In this document: one piece after another, positions 45,903 through 58,305 of the stretch | Numbering within the stretch: position 1 is the stretch's first letter | Layout of the letters: the number at the start of each line of letters is the position of its first letter | Source: Macrolepiota albuminosa | Taxonomy: Eukaryota; Basidiomycota; Agaricomycetes; Agaricales; Agaricaceae | DNA: 64,000 nucleotides | Reading direction: 5' to 3' | Assembly: GCA_027475525.1 (NCBI GenBank) | Contig: JAMWFC010000082.1 | Location: 1,240,001-1,304,000 of the forward strand | Notes under the pieces: generated by a model | Seen by the model: only the letters and a program-made list of their open reading frames with translations | Told to the model about the DNA's origin: nothing | Databases searched by the model: none | Translations under genes and position numbers: made by a program

Positions 45903-47622
45903 GGACTCTGAGTCAGATCCGCTGCGCCCCCCAAGACAAGTACTTCACCGATCACGACCCCCACAACCCCCCCGATAAAAACAACCAGGACCCCGCCTTC
46001 TCCCTATCCCCAGATGAAAAGCTCCTCCTCCGGGACGGCTGCATCTACGTCCTGGATCACACCCGACTTCGCTACAACGTCCTCCGTCAACACCATGACC
46101 ACAAGCTCCGGGGACATCCTGGAATACGTAAGACTCTCCAGCTTATCTCCCGGACTTACTTTTGGCCAGGGTTGAAGAAGGATGTGACCCGTTACATTCG
46201 ATCGTGCGAGCACTGCCTCTGGGCCAAGGTCCCCTGACACCGACCGTATGGACTCCTGAAACCCCTGCCGGTCGGGCGACGCCCCTGGTCCTCCATATCT
46301 TTGGATCACATCGTCGAGCTCCCGGAATCTGAAGGGTTCAATGCTATTCTCGTTGTTGTGTGCAGGCTAACCAAACAGGGCATCTTCCTACCCTGCCACA
46401 CCACGGATACTGCCCCGGACTTCGCCCAGCTGTTCCTCGAGCACGTCTTTGCCAAGCATGGCCTCCCGGACGACATCGTCTCCGACCGCGGCCCCCTCTT
46501 CGTGTCCAAGTTTTGGACTTCCCTGTGTAAGGCACTTGAAGTAAAGACTAACCTCTCTACCGCCTACCACCCCGAAACCGACGAACAGACTGAAAGGGTC
46601 AACCAGTCCCTCGAGCAGTACCTCTGGCTGTACGTCAACTACTTGCAGGATGACTGGCGCACCGAGCTTCCCCTGGCTGAGTTCACCTACAACAACACGC
46701 CGCACTCTGCCACCGGGGTATCGCCTTTCTTTGCCAACAAGGGATACCACTCCCGACTGACACTCTCGCTCCGGGACATCCCGTCGCACGCCGCCCACGA
46801 GGTTGCTTGGGACCTCCAGTCCCTTCATGAGTTCCTCCGGGAGGAGATCAACACCGCAAACCAGGCCTACGCGAAACATGCCGACCAGAAACGGGAAGAC
46901 ACCCCTGACTGGACCCCCAGGACAAAGGTATGGTTAGATCGACGCCACCTCCACACCCGCCGGCCCTCCCCAAAACTCGATCACAAGCGCCTCGGCCCAT
47001 TCAAGATCTTGAAGAAGGTCTCATCCCACGCCTACAAGATCAAGCTACCCCCGGGACTTAAAGGCCTACACCCGGTATTCCACGTCCGCCTCCTGGAACG
47101 ACACCCCCCGGATCCCTTCCCCGAACGCCGCCCCGAGCCCCCTTCCCCAGTCAAGGTCGAGGACGAATACCACTACGAGGTTGAGGACATCCTCGACTCC
47201 TGGAACATCTGTGGACGACCCCACTTTCTCGTACGATGGAAGGGATACGGCCCAGAAGACGACACTTGGGAACCGCATTGGAACCTCGAAGGCGCCCTCG
47301 ACAAACTCCGGGACTTCCAGCAACGGCACCCGGGAAACGACCCTCCCGGGTGCAGGACTCACAGACGGCAGTAGTGGGCGTAACCCCCGCCTCTGGACTC
47401 AGTAGGGATTCAACTCCCATATATACTTCCTGCTTTTCCTTTCTAGATCTTACTCTCTTTTAGTATCTTTCTTAGTAGCGTCTCGGAATTTGTTCCTTCA
47501 AGTTTTCTTTTGCACCCTTACTCACGCTCTTCGCTGATCACGAGAGACACAGTATATACATTTTCTAGTATGGTACACTATTCTACAGGATACGAGATGG
47601 CAACAAGGAAATCAAGGGGCCC

Positions 47623-49353
47623 CTAGAGCTGGGGGCCCGAATCGTCCTCCCCTCCCCTCGGCCAGCTCCAGAAATCCTCCCCCACTCCCCCCGGACCGTG
47701 CTCCCGAAATACTTCCTCCGCCAACTGCTCCCAGGACGGGAGAGACTCACCCTCGTCGAGGACCCTCTCGAACCAGGAACCGGGGGCGGGCACATTTCTT
47801 CGCTGATGCGCCGACACCACCTGCCCCAGCAAGTCGAGACCTCGCTCCACCCCAGGGGTCGTCAACTCAGGGCGCTGCCCCTCCTGCAGCGCCGCAAGTG
47901 CCGCGGCCGCCCTGTCCAGGAGCAAACGGTGCTCCTGAGCCCAGCCTGGAAATGTCAACAGGAGATCAAGTTCGAGGAGAAGGAGAACTCACTCAGCAAG
48001 GCCATGCGGGCCACCACCACATCCCGGTGCAGAACCGCCACCAACTCCTGACTCTCCGGAAGCCCCACCCCTTGCCCCACCCTCGCCCTCAGAGCCTCCA
48101 ACTCGGCCTCTGCCTCCCCCTGGGCGACCCTGGCCTCCTCCAGGTCCTGGCAAACCCTCTCCTCCCGGCCCTCCTCCAGAGTCCCCCCAACCACCGCCTC
48201 CTCCCTGGTCTCCCCCTCGTGAACCTCCTGGTCCTGCTCAGCCCGCTGCCGCACAGCCTTAACGTCACCGGCTGGGAAACCTCCGGACAAAGGAGAAAAT
48301 ACTGCGGGGGACAGGCGTGGGGGAGAGACCGGGGACGGGGTCTCCGAGGGCAGACGTGCCCTCTTGGAGGGCCCCGGGGAAGGACTGGGCAACGCCCGCC
48401 TCTTCTCCTTGTTGGGGCGCCCCCCGCGACCCTCGCAACTGCTGGCCCCGGCCCAGGTGACCCGACGGGTGATGAGGACCACAGGCTGGCCCCGGCCCCC
48501 TGACCCCCCGACCCCCCGCTGGACACCTCCACAGGCGCTGCGGGCACCCCCCTCTGGCTCCACCCCCTCGTCCACCGGCTCCGCCACCCAATCCCTCTCC
48601 TCCACACCCATCCTCCGGGTGATCCCCGCCAACGGCCAACCCTGCTCCCGCGACATACAATACGCCCTCCAAAGAGCCGAAACGGAACACCGCTCATGAT
48701 TGTCACGGCACGCCTCGCACACTGCAGTGTCGCGTCGGAACAAGGGGGACGGGACCTCAAACAAGCACAGCACTGAGCGGCGCGCACAGTGGAGGCACTA
48801 GGCACCCAGGTCAGCCTCAAAACCAAAGGTACGAAGCTACTTACCGGCCCGTTATTGACACACCAGGCATGGGGAGGCAAGCCCCGGGGCCTCATCAGCG
48901 CCCCCTCGAAGGCCTCCTGCGTGGCACTGGCCCACACAACACGATGGGTGTCCGAGACCTCGGAGATGGCCCCCACTGCCATCCCGGAACGACGGAACCG
49001 AGGGGCGGCCAGTCTAGGGTGAGGAGGGGGTGGGGAACGGGGGGGACGCACGGTCATCCGTGCAAAGGAAAGCGCGGGACGACTGGGGCCTGACCCCAAA
49101 GGACCCCCAGGACCCGCTGCAGGAGCCGGCTGGGACCCGCCTCCGGAGCAGGACTATGGCGTTGTTCTGAGAAAGGAAGGTTAGTGGCGTCAAGCGAGCA
49201 GTGCGGGAAGCACTCACGTTGTTGCACGAGTGCCACTACGCGCTCCCAATCCAGGTGAGCCCGGTACCGTGCATCCCAGGCCCCCCATTCCATCAGAGGC
49301 GCAACTTCATTGGTAGGCGGGGGCATCGGCGAATGCGTCAGTGTTTGCGACAT
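47623..49353 (-). CDS. gypsy-3 antisense accessory gene (cysteine cluster and coiled coil)
   Basis: Lies between pol and the 3' LTR on the opposite strand. It starts MSQTLTHSPMPPPTNEVAPL at 49,353; a GTGAGT...CTCAG intron follows VVALVQQR. Downstream pieces (48,773-47,955 and 47,958-47,623) carry CEACRDNHERCSV with further Cys, a basic block RPNKEKRRALPS, a long coiled coil (EEARVAQGEAEAELEALRAR) and an acidic C-terminus. Exon joins beyond the first are not fixed. The architecture resembles gene A of the KDZ element (zinc cluster, basic, coiled coil). Possibly a DNA-binding regulator or antisense control protein; function unknown. Confidence 0.55.
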
Positions 49354-49464
49354 AGTTGAGTTGATGGTAAAATTTTTTTTTGATTACGTGGCAGGACAGG
49401 CGCCGGATCCCATGCCCCCCGGTCTGAACTTCTGGCTATGCACGCCTTGGAGGGTCTCGGCGCT

Positions 49465-49476
49465 GAGGGGGGGTGA
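49465..49476 (+). other. gypsy-3 polypurine tract
   Basis: GAGGGGGGGTGA directly before the 3' LTR. Confidence 0.8.
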
Positions 49477-50248
49477 TGTCACGACCCCTCCCCTCCGGAA
49501 CCTCCCCAGGACATCCCCGGAGCCCCATCCGGGAACCTCTCTTACCGACCCCACAGCGCGCCCCGCCCCCACAGCTGCCGACGCTGCCATCACTCACATC
49601 AACGACCGCCATCAGCCAGCCCCCCAGGACCCCTGCATCATGGACCCCGGGATTAACCGTCATCAATGATTGGATCACGCGATTCACCTCTGGCCATCAC
49701 GCATCACGCTCCACGCATCACAACTCCCTCCACGCCCATTGATTGCACGTCCCCACACACGCGATCCCAGTATACAGTCCCTGCCCGCTACTCAATGACC
49801 TCCGGAACCCATCCCAGACACCCGGGGACCCTGAGACCCGGCCCCGTAGTACTTATAGTATAGCTCCCCGTTGTCTTCGCTAGTCTTGATATTACTTTGG
49901 TTATTGCATGCCCTTTTGTTTGACTGGTACGCCTTGTTTGGTATGCTTCGACTGGCACGCCTTAGTATTTGCGTGCTATAAGTTTGGTACGCACTTTGCG
50001 ACTATTAAATTACTAACTTGGTCTTGTCTTAGAACCTCCGGTTCACGGCTCGACCTCCCCTCCAACCCTCAGCTTCTCCCAACCCAAAACCCCCGGACTT
50101 AGTCCCCTCTCCCAGGACTACCCCTGTCCTCATCTTGAACCCCGGAGTCCTAGCCCCAGAGTTCCAGACACCCAAGTATCCATAGGTCAAGTCCGCATCG
50201 TAAGGGTGTTGCTTTCCTGGAAAGCCCCCGACTCAGTGGAACCTGACA
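49477..50248 (+). repeat. gypsy-3 3' LTR
   Basis: 772 bp, same length as the 5' LTR; followed by the GAGAT target duplication. Confidence 0.95.
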
Positions 50249-50253
50249 GAGAT

Positions 50254-50697
50254 CCAAAGTGTATTAGAATATATACTGACAATATCAAGGTAGCTACTCA
50301 TCTGGCAGAGGGAGATCCAAAGAAAACAAGTCTAGGGATTCCCTATGCCAGGTTGGATGCTTCTGGGGCCTCTGAAGTGTGGGAAACAACTGTACAGTAC
50401 AACAAAACCTTAAAAACTTGAAAATTGCCTACACAAACAATTGCACAAATAAGGGGCAAACTCTGGCAAACTCTGGCTTATATAAGCAGTCTGGAAGCGG
50501 TGCTGAGTGGCCCACACTTGTCTGAATGGTGGCTAAAGGACCAGAGCATCTCAAGGGCTGAGAGTAGTACTAACAGATAGTGATGAAAGAATAGAAGCAG
50601 TAAAATGAAATAATGTGAGAAGAAATAAAAGAATGAATGAAAGAAGAGTGAAGAGATAAGAAGTGAGAAAGGGAAGAAATGAGGAGTCCCCTGACAA
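50254..50697 (-). repeat. gypsy-2 5' LTR, outer fragment
   Basis: Remaining 444 bp of the gypsy-2 LTR, ending CCCCTGACA on the + strand next to the AAAC target duplication. Confidence 0.9.
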
Positions 50698-51000
50698 AAA
50701 CACACCTCCAAACAGGCAACAACCTGGTTTTCTGATAACAACATCATTGTGATATCCTGGCCTGCCCAATCCCCTGACCTCAATCCCATTGAACATCTCT
50801 ACGTTTACATCAAGTGCAAATTTTTAGAGTATGAGGTACTCCCTAAAGGAGTGCATGAGTTGTGGGAGAGAGTGGTCAAGGAGTGGAATGAAATACCATC
50901 AGAGGTATGCCAAAGCCTTATAGAGAGCAAGGATCAAGGCAGTTATAAAGGCAAATGGAGGCCATACCAAGTACTAGATATGAAAATTAGAGTAAATTAG
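50698..51000 (+). pseudogene. Tc1/mariner transposase, 3' part
   Basis: Continues the frame broken at 33,847: HTSKQ, ISWPAQSPDLNPIEHLYVY (third catalytic Asp region), then the C-terminal helix, ending TAG at 50,998-51,000. The 3' flank has an AAAAAACTGCCCC/GGAGCAGTTTTTT inverted pair. Confidence 0.85.
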
Positions 51001-51195
51001 AGTGGGTCAAAAAACTGCCCCAATGATTGAATATTTTGTTTGATTTATTAATCAGCGAGTTCTTGTCCAAATCACATGATTCATACATCATTATAAAGCC
51101 AAGATGTAGTTGTATGTCATGTGATTTTTCACGACATTTTGCTTACATAATTGTTGCACACCATGTGAATCTTTCCAAAAAGGCCAAACATTGGA

Positions 51196-51218
51196 GCAGT
51201 TTTTTGAGCCAGTGTATA
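51196..51218 (+). repeat. Tc1/mariner right terminal inverted repeat
   Basis: GGAGCAGTTTTTTGAGCCAG followed by TG and TA: the terminus reads CACTGGCTCAAAAAACTG inward, a Tc1-type end followed by a TA target. A related inward copy is at 51,003-51,024. The left terminus was not found. Confidence 0.6.
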
Positions 51219-53339
51219 TGTATCTATCTGAAGTTATATATGAATGATAGTTTGTTTATTCTATACTGATTGTATATAATCATAGAAGGCTTCTTCTGCT
51301 AATCTTATATTCTTTCCACTTTTCCATAGCTTTCAAATATTGCTGCATCTGCTGTCTGGTTACTTTGGGTCACTTTTTCTACCCAACTTACATATCACTT
51401 CATCTTATAAGCTGTTATTATACTATCTGAAAAATGCTTGATCATTGCTAATTCAGTTAAGATGTATTGGTACTAGCATCTATGATATTGTGTACCTGCT
51501 TACTAGACATCTGCTGAATACAAACACTACTACTGTAGATTGACTTAGTATTTATGACTGACTCCAAGCTATAACACTCTAATGGGAAACATTCTGGCAA
51601 TTAATCTAGTGCAAAGATAACTTCAGTCTGTTCAATCTATAACTTTATGCTAGTTGAAACAAGCCTATTATGCATGAGCCTCTATGGACAACATGCTGTG
51701 TTACTCAAACAATGATGGGATGACATATAATATACCAACTTGATAATTCAACCAACATATTGATTTATCAGTAAAACACATATTTAGTGAGAACTTACTT
51801 ATTTACATGACAACTGTACACTATTGATGTGTCTCCTCAGTACCTCTATATATATTTACACTTGTTATTCTATTTACTTAACATCAAGACTGCACTTCCA
51901 CTCACTAGTATTTGATGTTGGTGCCTGCACAAGTCTGCCACCTCTTTACATAGCAGATAGATAAGGAAGCTGATCATCATGCTGCTACAGTGTGTTCACT
52001 GCCAATGTGGGTTAAAGTCAAGGTTTGCCAATAGATGAAAAAAATGCTGAAATTAAAGAAGTAGAAGCTAAAAAAGATCTTGTATAATTGTAGATTGTCA
52101 AAGTATATCACAAGTAGTATGTATATTTGCATATGAAATAATACAAGTCTAGAATCAGGATAAGATATACAAACTATAATATAAGTAAAATAAAGTAAGG
52201 TTCTCACTTGAAGCTAAGGAATCAAGAATGGTTTATCTCTAGATAGCTAGCAATGTTTTGACTAATTGTACTAATGAAATAATTGAAGCTTAATAAAGAG
52301 CTTTTGATTTGATTGCAGTACACATATGTCATGCATGTAACCAGGTTGAGTAATGTGTTACAAGAAGGAGGACAGAGTAGACAGATTAAGATGAACTATA
52401 TAGTTGAGGGACATAGGATCAGATCTAGAGATCAGGCATACCTCAGTCATATATACACTGACTGAGATATGTGTTATATTAGCTCACTGATACAAATCTA
52501 TCAATCAACTTATCTCTCAGTAAGTATATTCATTCAACAAGAAAAACTAGTGAAACATACCAGGTTCTGACAAGGACTGCTTCTACAAGACTGAGGTACC
52601 AATACTAATGTTGAAGTAGGACTCACATGTCCATTATCAAAAGTACAATCACATATATTCTTTCTTATATTTTTTTATTTTTCCCACTTTCTGACTAGTT
52701 TACTGTGACACACACATCTGCAAAGATTGATTGGTATTTGTTATGATTTACTTACAAACCTTAATTATTTTTGACTAGATAATCAATCAATATACACAGC
52801 CACTCTCAGTCATACACCATACTCTGGAGTGACTGAGAGTGAGTCAGTTTACCTACTAATATCTCAGTAACTGACAGCTCCTGTAGTATACTTACTGTAT
52901 ATTTCTACAACTAAGATTATCTTTATATAGGTACAAACCAAGTTACTGTCCAAACTCTAACACTTATGGTTGCATCAGTTGTATCAAGATTGTGTTGGTA
53001 ACCCAGTATAATACAGTTGAGTTTCTAACAGAACAAAGAAAAAAGTACAAGTAATAAAAGAAAAAGAAAAATATAAGAGTTGGAGACCAGTGCATGCACT
53101 GCTATGATATGGTATCTGTCTTGATATTAGAATCTGTTGCAGCTCTGACAGCTAATCACCATCTGACTTGGTAATATACAGTGCATGTCACCACTTCTTC
53201 TGCACCTCTATTTGAAAGCCTAGAAATTTTTTGTAGATTTTTTCCAATTTTTTTAGAAAGAAAACTCACTAAAAGATGACAATTGACACAATAAAAAAAA
53301 CTCCCACAGTATTTCACTTTTTTGAGTGAGTGAGTACAA
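51219..53339. other. AT-rich region, no gene seen
   Basis: About 2.1 kb without a convincing frame, RNA gene or recognisable repeat; only short simple motifs such as TCAGTCA/TGACTGA inverted pairs. Probably old transposon debris. Confidence 0.6.
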
Positions 53340-56300
53340 AATTGTATGTACTTCTTTGTGTCTGAGGTTGAAATTTTATGTGATAACTGTTCATTGAGTG
53401 ATCTTTCTCAATGCTCAAGGCCAAAAGACACAAAAGTGCTGCTGCACATCATTGCAAGACTGTCAAATGTGCTAGAAACAAAGATCTTCCATTACCTCAG
53501 GCTAATCCTGAGCTTTTGGCCAATCCCACATATGAATGTTCTGATTTAGAATCTGAAAAAGGCAGCCCAGAATCAATGATCATTTGAAGACCTCATGAAA
53601 GTTCTGAAGCCTTGGTGAGTCAATGATATGGCTATGTATCTAAAAGTAGTGACCTTAACATCTACAAGCCAAGAAATAGAAGGAGAAAAGAGAAAATGCA
53701 GATTTAATCCCAAATAGACCATCCAAAGTCTTGTGCACAACAGAGTGGCAAAATCAGAAGAGAAAGACCAAAAAGGCACACAACATAATGGGGCAGAAAA
53801 GTATCGCATTCTTTTTTAAAGTAGATCATATCTATCCTCAATCCACTTCACTTTTAAGGCCTACATATAGATGGTACAGGCTGTACCAAAATTTGTACTG
53901 AGCATTGGATTGCTGTGCAAGGAAGCTGAGGAATTTAACAACTCAAATTCAGACATCCAAGTTAAAAGCCTAAATGTAACCTTTTCTGATCAAGTTAGAG
54001 TAGAGAACCTAGTAGAAAACAATCAACCTGAGTTAATAGATGTGGATTACTTTAATGAAGAAAACATTGCAATCATGGTATACAATTCTTACAAGAAGCT
54101 TCTTTGATTTCAAAGATCACTGATTAAATGCTGTGCTATAGCTACCACCTTATGACAACAATTTGTCACTCTCTGAGTTAGGCTTTGCTGAACCTAGCAT
54201 TGTTATACCAATGGATGAAGATGCCACCACCAAACAAGATAATGGTTCTCAGATCTTGCAGAGAACTGTGACATCAACTAGTATTCATGAAGAGTCACCT
54301 GCAGTCATTCATCAACACCTCAGATAAATCATTGAAAAGCACTAGAAAAAGCTTTAAAGGTTACAAAAATCAACAAATGGTGCTTCTCAGATTCTTTTTG
54401 ATTTAGCTGCAGTAGATCAGTACAACAATCTTCACTTTAAACTTGCACAAGAGAAGCAAAATCTTCAAAAATGTCTTTGCTCTATCTCAGACAATATTAT
54501 GAAACACAATCTCAAGCTTCAACTTTCAAAGTTGCACCCCTCACAAGATGCAAGTAATGCTGTAGCTTCATATTATGCTTGTGGACCACATTTTGCTTGA
54601 ACTCTTTGCTCAATGGCCCATCATCTTCTTGACACAGGTCAACTCCTGGAACACAACCAAAGAAAGGATGCTCATCACAAAACTCTGCTTGACTGTAGAG
54701 ATATCTGGTCAGCATTGCAAGAATGGGTCAAAGAAACTCTCAACATTAAGGATGGGGGATTCCAAGAGCATGTGAGTATTTGTCATTATCTTTTGTAAAC
54801 ATTAACATAAGTTTGCATTAGATAAAGCCATCCAAGCTTTGCAGATATGTAAATGATTTTTTATTGCCAAAGCTTGGCATTGAAGCAACAATCAGCAAGT
54901 CCACTGCTGTTTGGTGGCTCAGGAAACTTGGCTTTTTACTCTCATGAGTATAAAAAGGCATCTATGTTGATGAACATGAATGTAAAGATGTAGTAGTGGC
55001 ATGGACTGAATTTATCAACTATATATATACAAAGGTTTTGCCATAAGTTTTTTATTTGATTCACCATATAAATTCTCATAGTTTTTGCTATAATTATGAG
55101 GGCTCTGATCTTGTTGAGGTTGCACCAGTGCTCAAGAATGGAGAAAGGATTCACTATCTTTTTGCTATAATTATGAGGGCTCTGATCTTGTTGAGGTTGC
55201 ACCAGTGCTCAAGAATGGAGAAAGGATTCACTATCTATTTATCATGACAAAACATGTGTCCATGCCAATAACTTGGACAATTTTGTCTGAATGCATGAAG
55301 AGAAACAGCCATTACATAATAAAAGCCATGGTTGCATTATTCATGTGTCCAACTTTATTATTGAATACTGTGGGAGGCTGTGTCTCAATAAAACTGAAAT
55401 TGATGCACAGATAAAGCTTCCTTCTTGTCCAACATTGCCATCAACTACACTTTCAATGGAAGATAGTCCAGAGACTTCCAACAATGCTTCTGCTAAGAAG
55501 TCAAAAAGGAAAGGGAAGTGTACAAATTCATGATCAAAGAAGAACATGCAAAAGGCAATAAAAAATGGCTGTAGCTTTACTAAACATGAGAAGAACTGTA
55601 TGCTGCTATCACCACCTGCTCTATTCACATCTTATAGACTTCCTAGTTTTGATGCACAACAGATAAATTATTCAGGCTCAAACTATGATTCCTGGTAGAA
55701 TATGCCACAGCTAATCACACAGGTTACTTGTGTTTATTTCTAATAATCAAAATTCTAATAACTTTTCCTTCAGACACTAGATGCAATCAATATTTTCAAA
55801 ATGAAGTACTCTAATGGCATTGCTGTTTTCATCTTTGATTGCTCCTTGGCACATAATGCTTTTTCATCTGATGCACTTCTTGCACACAAGATGAGCTATA
55901 GCCTAGGTGGAAAACAGCCTATTATGCATGAGACGGTAATTCCATCAACTGGCCAGCCTTAGTCAATGGTATTTCCTTCAAACTATCAGGATACTGACAA
56001 TGAGGGAAACTCATTAGCAGGAAAACCTAAAGGCATAGAGCAAGTTCTTCAGGAACATGGCCTTCTTGCTTCACTTTAAGCAAAATATGGTAATAAGCTT
56101 GTTGCAGTCTGTTCAACATGTGAAAAATCACAGGCAGCACGTGAGGCTGCATTTAAAGAAGCAAAAGGGAAGCGAGATGAAATTGAAGGTTCTGGTGTGC
56201 CTGGACTTGGTTCTCATGGTGTCTCAGAGATGGATGAAGAAGATTTCTATCAGAAAAAGGATTGTTGCATGCAGCATGTCTTGTCTCTTGAGAAAGACTT

Positions 56301-56775
56301 TGCATCCAAGAAACTCCTCCTGCAGCTAATTATTGAGAGGGCAGGACACAAATGTCTCTTCCTGCCCAAGTTTCATTGTGAACTTAACCCAATCAAGATG
56401 GTTTGGGGTCAGGCAAAGCATTGTGAGTTCTTGTCCCTGTTCCCCAGGCAACTGATTGGCAATTGATGTTCTTAATTTATTAAGTTTTTGTGAACTTGCA
56501 AATAGAACATTTGCTATTTTTCAGAAGCTAATTCCAGAATGTCTGGATGCCATCTCAATTGACAACATTTGACGATACTTCTGTCGCTATTGGAGGTATC
56601 TGGACACATATAAGTAAGTTGTATTATTTGGTCATTATCTATGCACCACTGATGACTTTTTCATTAGGAAAGGTCTCAATATTAAGCAGGCAGCATATGC
56701 CATCAAAAAATACAAGTCTCATCGACGTATACCAGCTAGCATAATGATGGATATTAATATTCTGCGAAGAGGAGC
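53340..56775 (+). pseudogene. Decayed DDE transposase gene of an agaricomycete type
   Basis: Fragments in order: GQLLEHNQRKDAHHKTLLD (54,640), YDKTCVHANNLDNFVWMHEE (about 55,245), GCIIHVSNFIIEYCGRLC, FIFDCSLAHNAFSSDALL (about 55,830), GGKQPIMHETVIP, KPKGIEQVLQEHGLLASL, CCMQHVLSLEKDFASKK, CLFLPKFHCELNPIKMVWG (about 56,350) and KQAAYAIKKYKSHRRIPASI (about 56,690). This order (D, then D, then CELNPIE) is the DDE core of a transposase family common in agaricomycete genomes. Introns are likely in places; many stops and one 77-bp duplication break it. Confidence 0.75.
55082..55235. repeat. 77-bp tandem duplication in DDE pseudogene
   Basis: Identical copies at 55,082-55,158 and 55,159-55,235, in the VAPVLKNGERIHYL segment. 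Confidence 0.95.
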
Positions 56776-58305
56776 AACTGGCTAATAGGAAATTTCCTTT
56801 TTGGTAACTCTAATTATTATGTAATAGGGTTTGTTTCACTTTTTCCGAGGATGAAAAACCAAATCTTGAGGTATCGCTCTGGGAAGCACACCAAGAACAG
56901 ATAGGATGTATACAAGGTGTTCTAGCATGTTTTTAAAGTCAATCATTGTGCTCAGAAAATGTAGTCCAAAATTTATTGTTTTTGTTTGTCCCCACCCAAA
57001 CCAACTGTCGAGAAGTGATGACATGTACTGTATTCTGAGTTTTGGAATCGCTCTCTGTGTCTGATCTCAGATTAATTTAATTGGCATTGTTCCCGGTATC
57101 GCTCGTCATATCTGGGCAACTGTTGTGGACTTTGGTGACTGAAATACGTATCTTCTGTCTCTTCTCTTGACTTCTTTCCTGATTGTTTCAGTCTGTCCAC
57201 TCTGGCTACGGACCCTTCTCATCATCATTCTTATTATTGGAGTCTGGTCTTGGCACTGTGATCTCTCGTGTACTTCGCGATTCTACCAAAACCTGTTACG
57301 CGACTGTCTCTGAGAGCCCTACTTCTACTGTTTGCTCTACTCCACATTACGGAACCCATTTCATTTCACCGACATTCACCCTTACACTCCGATTCCGATT
57401 CCTCTTCCGATTCGGTCATCTCTGTTTTCGATCTATCAATTAGCCCACCCCACGTCCACACAAGTCACTGCCCACTTCCTGAAAATCCATAACCTGACAA
57501 CGCACTTCAACCACAGGGAGCGTTGATTATCACTGCACACCAAATCTTGAACCTCAAGCACCTGTTTATACTCGGTCGTACTTTGCAACGTTATATTTCG
57601 GTACATGAGTATCTACGAGTAAGCTCGCTCCTTTGCTGTCAACTGAACGCCTTTCGTCCAGGATGACAAGGTGTCTCAACGAGGAATTTCTTCGTGCGTT
57701 GTCGTTTCCAGCCGTGTGTCTGGCACTTGTTCGGGTAATGCTCCTGTCTTCACATACATCCACTTGAGTACAAACCCCCGTAACGTAGGCTACTGGATTT
57801 GCTCAGTCGCATTGTTTTCTACTAAACATCCTTGTTTATGTTTCTACTATGACAATAAGTCTGATCAATTCGGGAAATTACGAGGTACACGGTGGCAAAT
57901 TTGTTGTGCGTTCAAACAAAACAACAATATCATCAGAGATACTACGCCACGGTACCACGTTGTTTTGGCACAACAAAACAGGTAACCTTGTATGTTGTCA
58001 TTGTTCATTTGTCTGATCGAACGATGAATTCAATGTGGGCGTCAACAAATACTCAATTATGAATTGGTTGACGTCTTTTTATTTCATGGGGAAAAAACAG
58101 ACAAAGCGATAACATGGTATTATTTTCGTCGTGTCATATCTGGTTACCGAGAGATTACAAGACTCGATCGTTCGAAGATAAATAGGTGTTCATTCGCCCT
58201 GCAGTTCCTGCAACCTCATAACCTTGCTACTCTCGCGCCAGCCGCATTAAACGTACTTGAACAGATTTCAACAAGAATCTGTATTCTATCGCTCTGTTTA
58301 TACTC
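56776..58305. other. Transition from repeat debris to gene space, no confident gene
   Basis: Short open frames exist (for example 57,268-57,492 with a DSDSSSDSV tract; 57,671-57,985), but none has family features or clear splice structure. The region may hold the promoter of the gene at 58,306. Confidence 0.5.

Larger units (their letters stand above)
42896..47374 (+). pseudogene. gypsy-3 pol with two retropepsin-like domains
   Basis: First protease motif LVDSGATDNFID (about 43,072) ending LVLGLPWLQDTNPRIDW; second ALINSGATGVFIS (about 43,546) ending VLGLPWLRDANPDIDW, with Asn for the catalytic Asp. RT (KKKDGSLQLCVDYRGLN, then VYLDHILIYS at about 44,835 with YLDD altered to YLDH), RNase H ([15 protein letters not shown]), integrase zinc region (HHDHKLRGHPG... 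CEHC), core with intact D-D-E ([26 protein letters not shown]), chromodomain ([17 protein letters not shown]). Stops: TGA 43,162, TAG 43,393, TGA 46,236 (CGA-type). Two 77-bp duplications also break the raw frame. Confidence 0.9.
39452..50248 (+). mobile_element. Ty3/gypsy chromovirus gypsy-3, youngest insertion of the nest
   Basis: Complete 10.8 kb element with two 772-bp LTRs (39,452-40,223 and 49,477-50,248), starting TGTCAC and ending CTGACA. A perfect 5-bp target duplication GAGAT flanks it (39,447-39,451 and 50,249-50,253). It contains gag, a pol with two retropepsin-like domains, chromodomain integrase, and an antisense accessory gene. GC-rich relative to its surroundings. Inactive now (stops; RT box YLDH). 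Confidence 0.95.
33848..50697 (-). mobile_element. Ty3/gypsy chromovirus gypsy-2, nested in Tc1 and split by gypsy-3
   Basis: A complete element on the minus strand: 3' LTR at 33,848-34,345, pol, gag, and a 5' LTR in two parts (39,397-39,451 and 50,254-50,697). Without gypsy-3 it is about 6.05 kb. Same family as gypsy-1. It inserted into the Tc1/mariner transposase gene with a 4-bp (possibly 5-bp) target duplication. It is non-autonomous: RT internal deletion and several TGA codons. Confidence 0.9.

Noticed and set aside
1194..46238. Reassigned TGA codon (TGA read as Arg or Trp)
   Set aside because: ATG12, gene B and the visible AMP deaminase exons contain no in-frame TGA, and the internal TGA codons occur only in transposon genes, so mutation explains them.
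57183..57985. Candidate small genes at 57.2-58.0 kb
   Set aside because: Short frames with simple Ser/Asp or Leu-rich composition, no splice support and no recognised domain.
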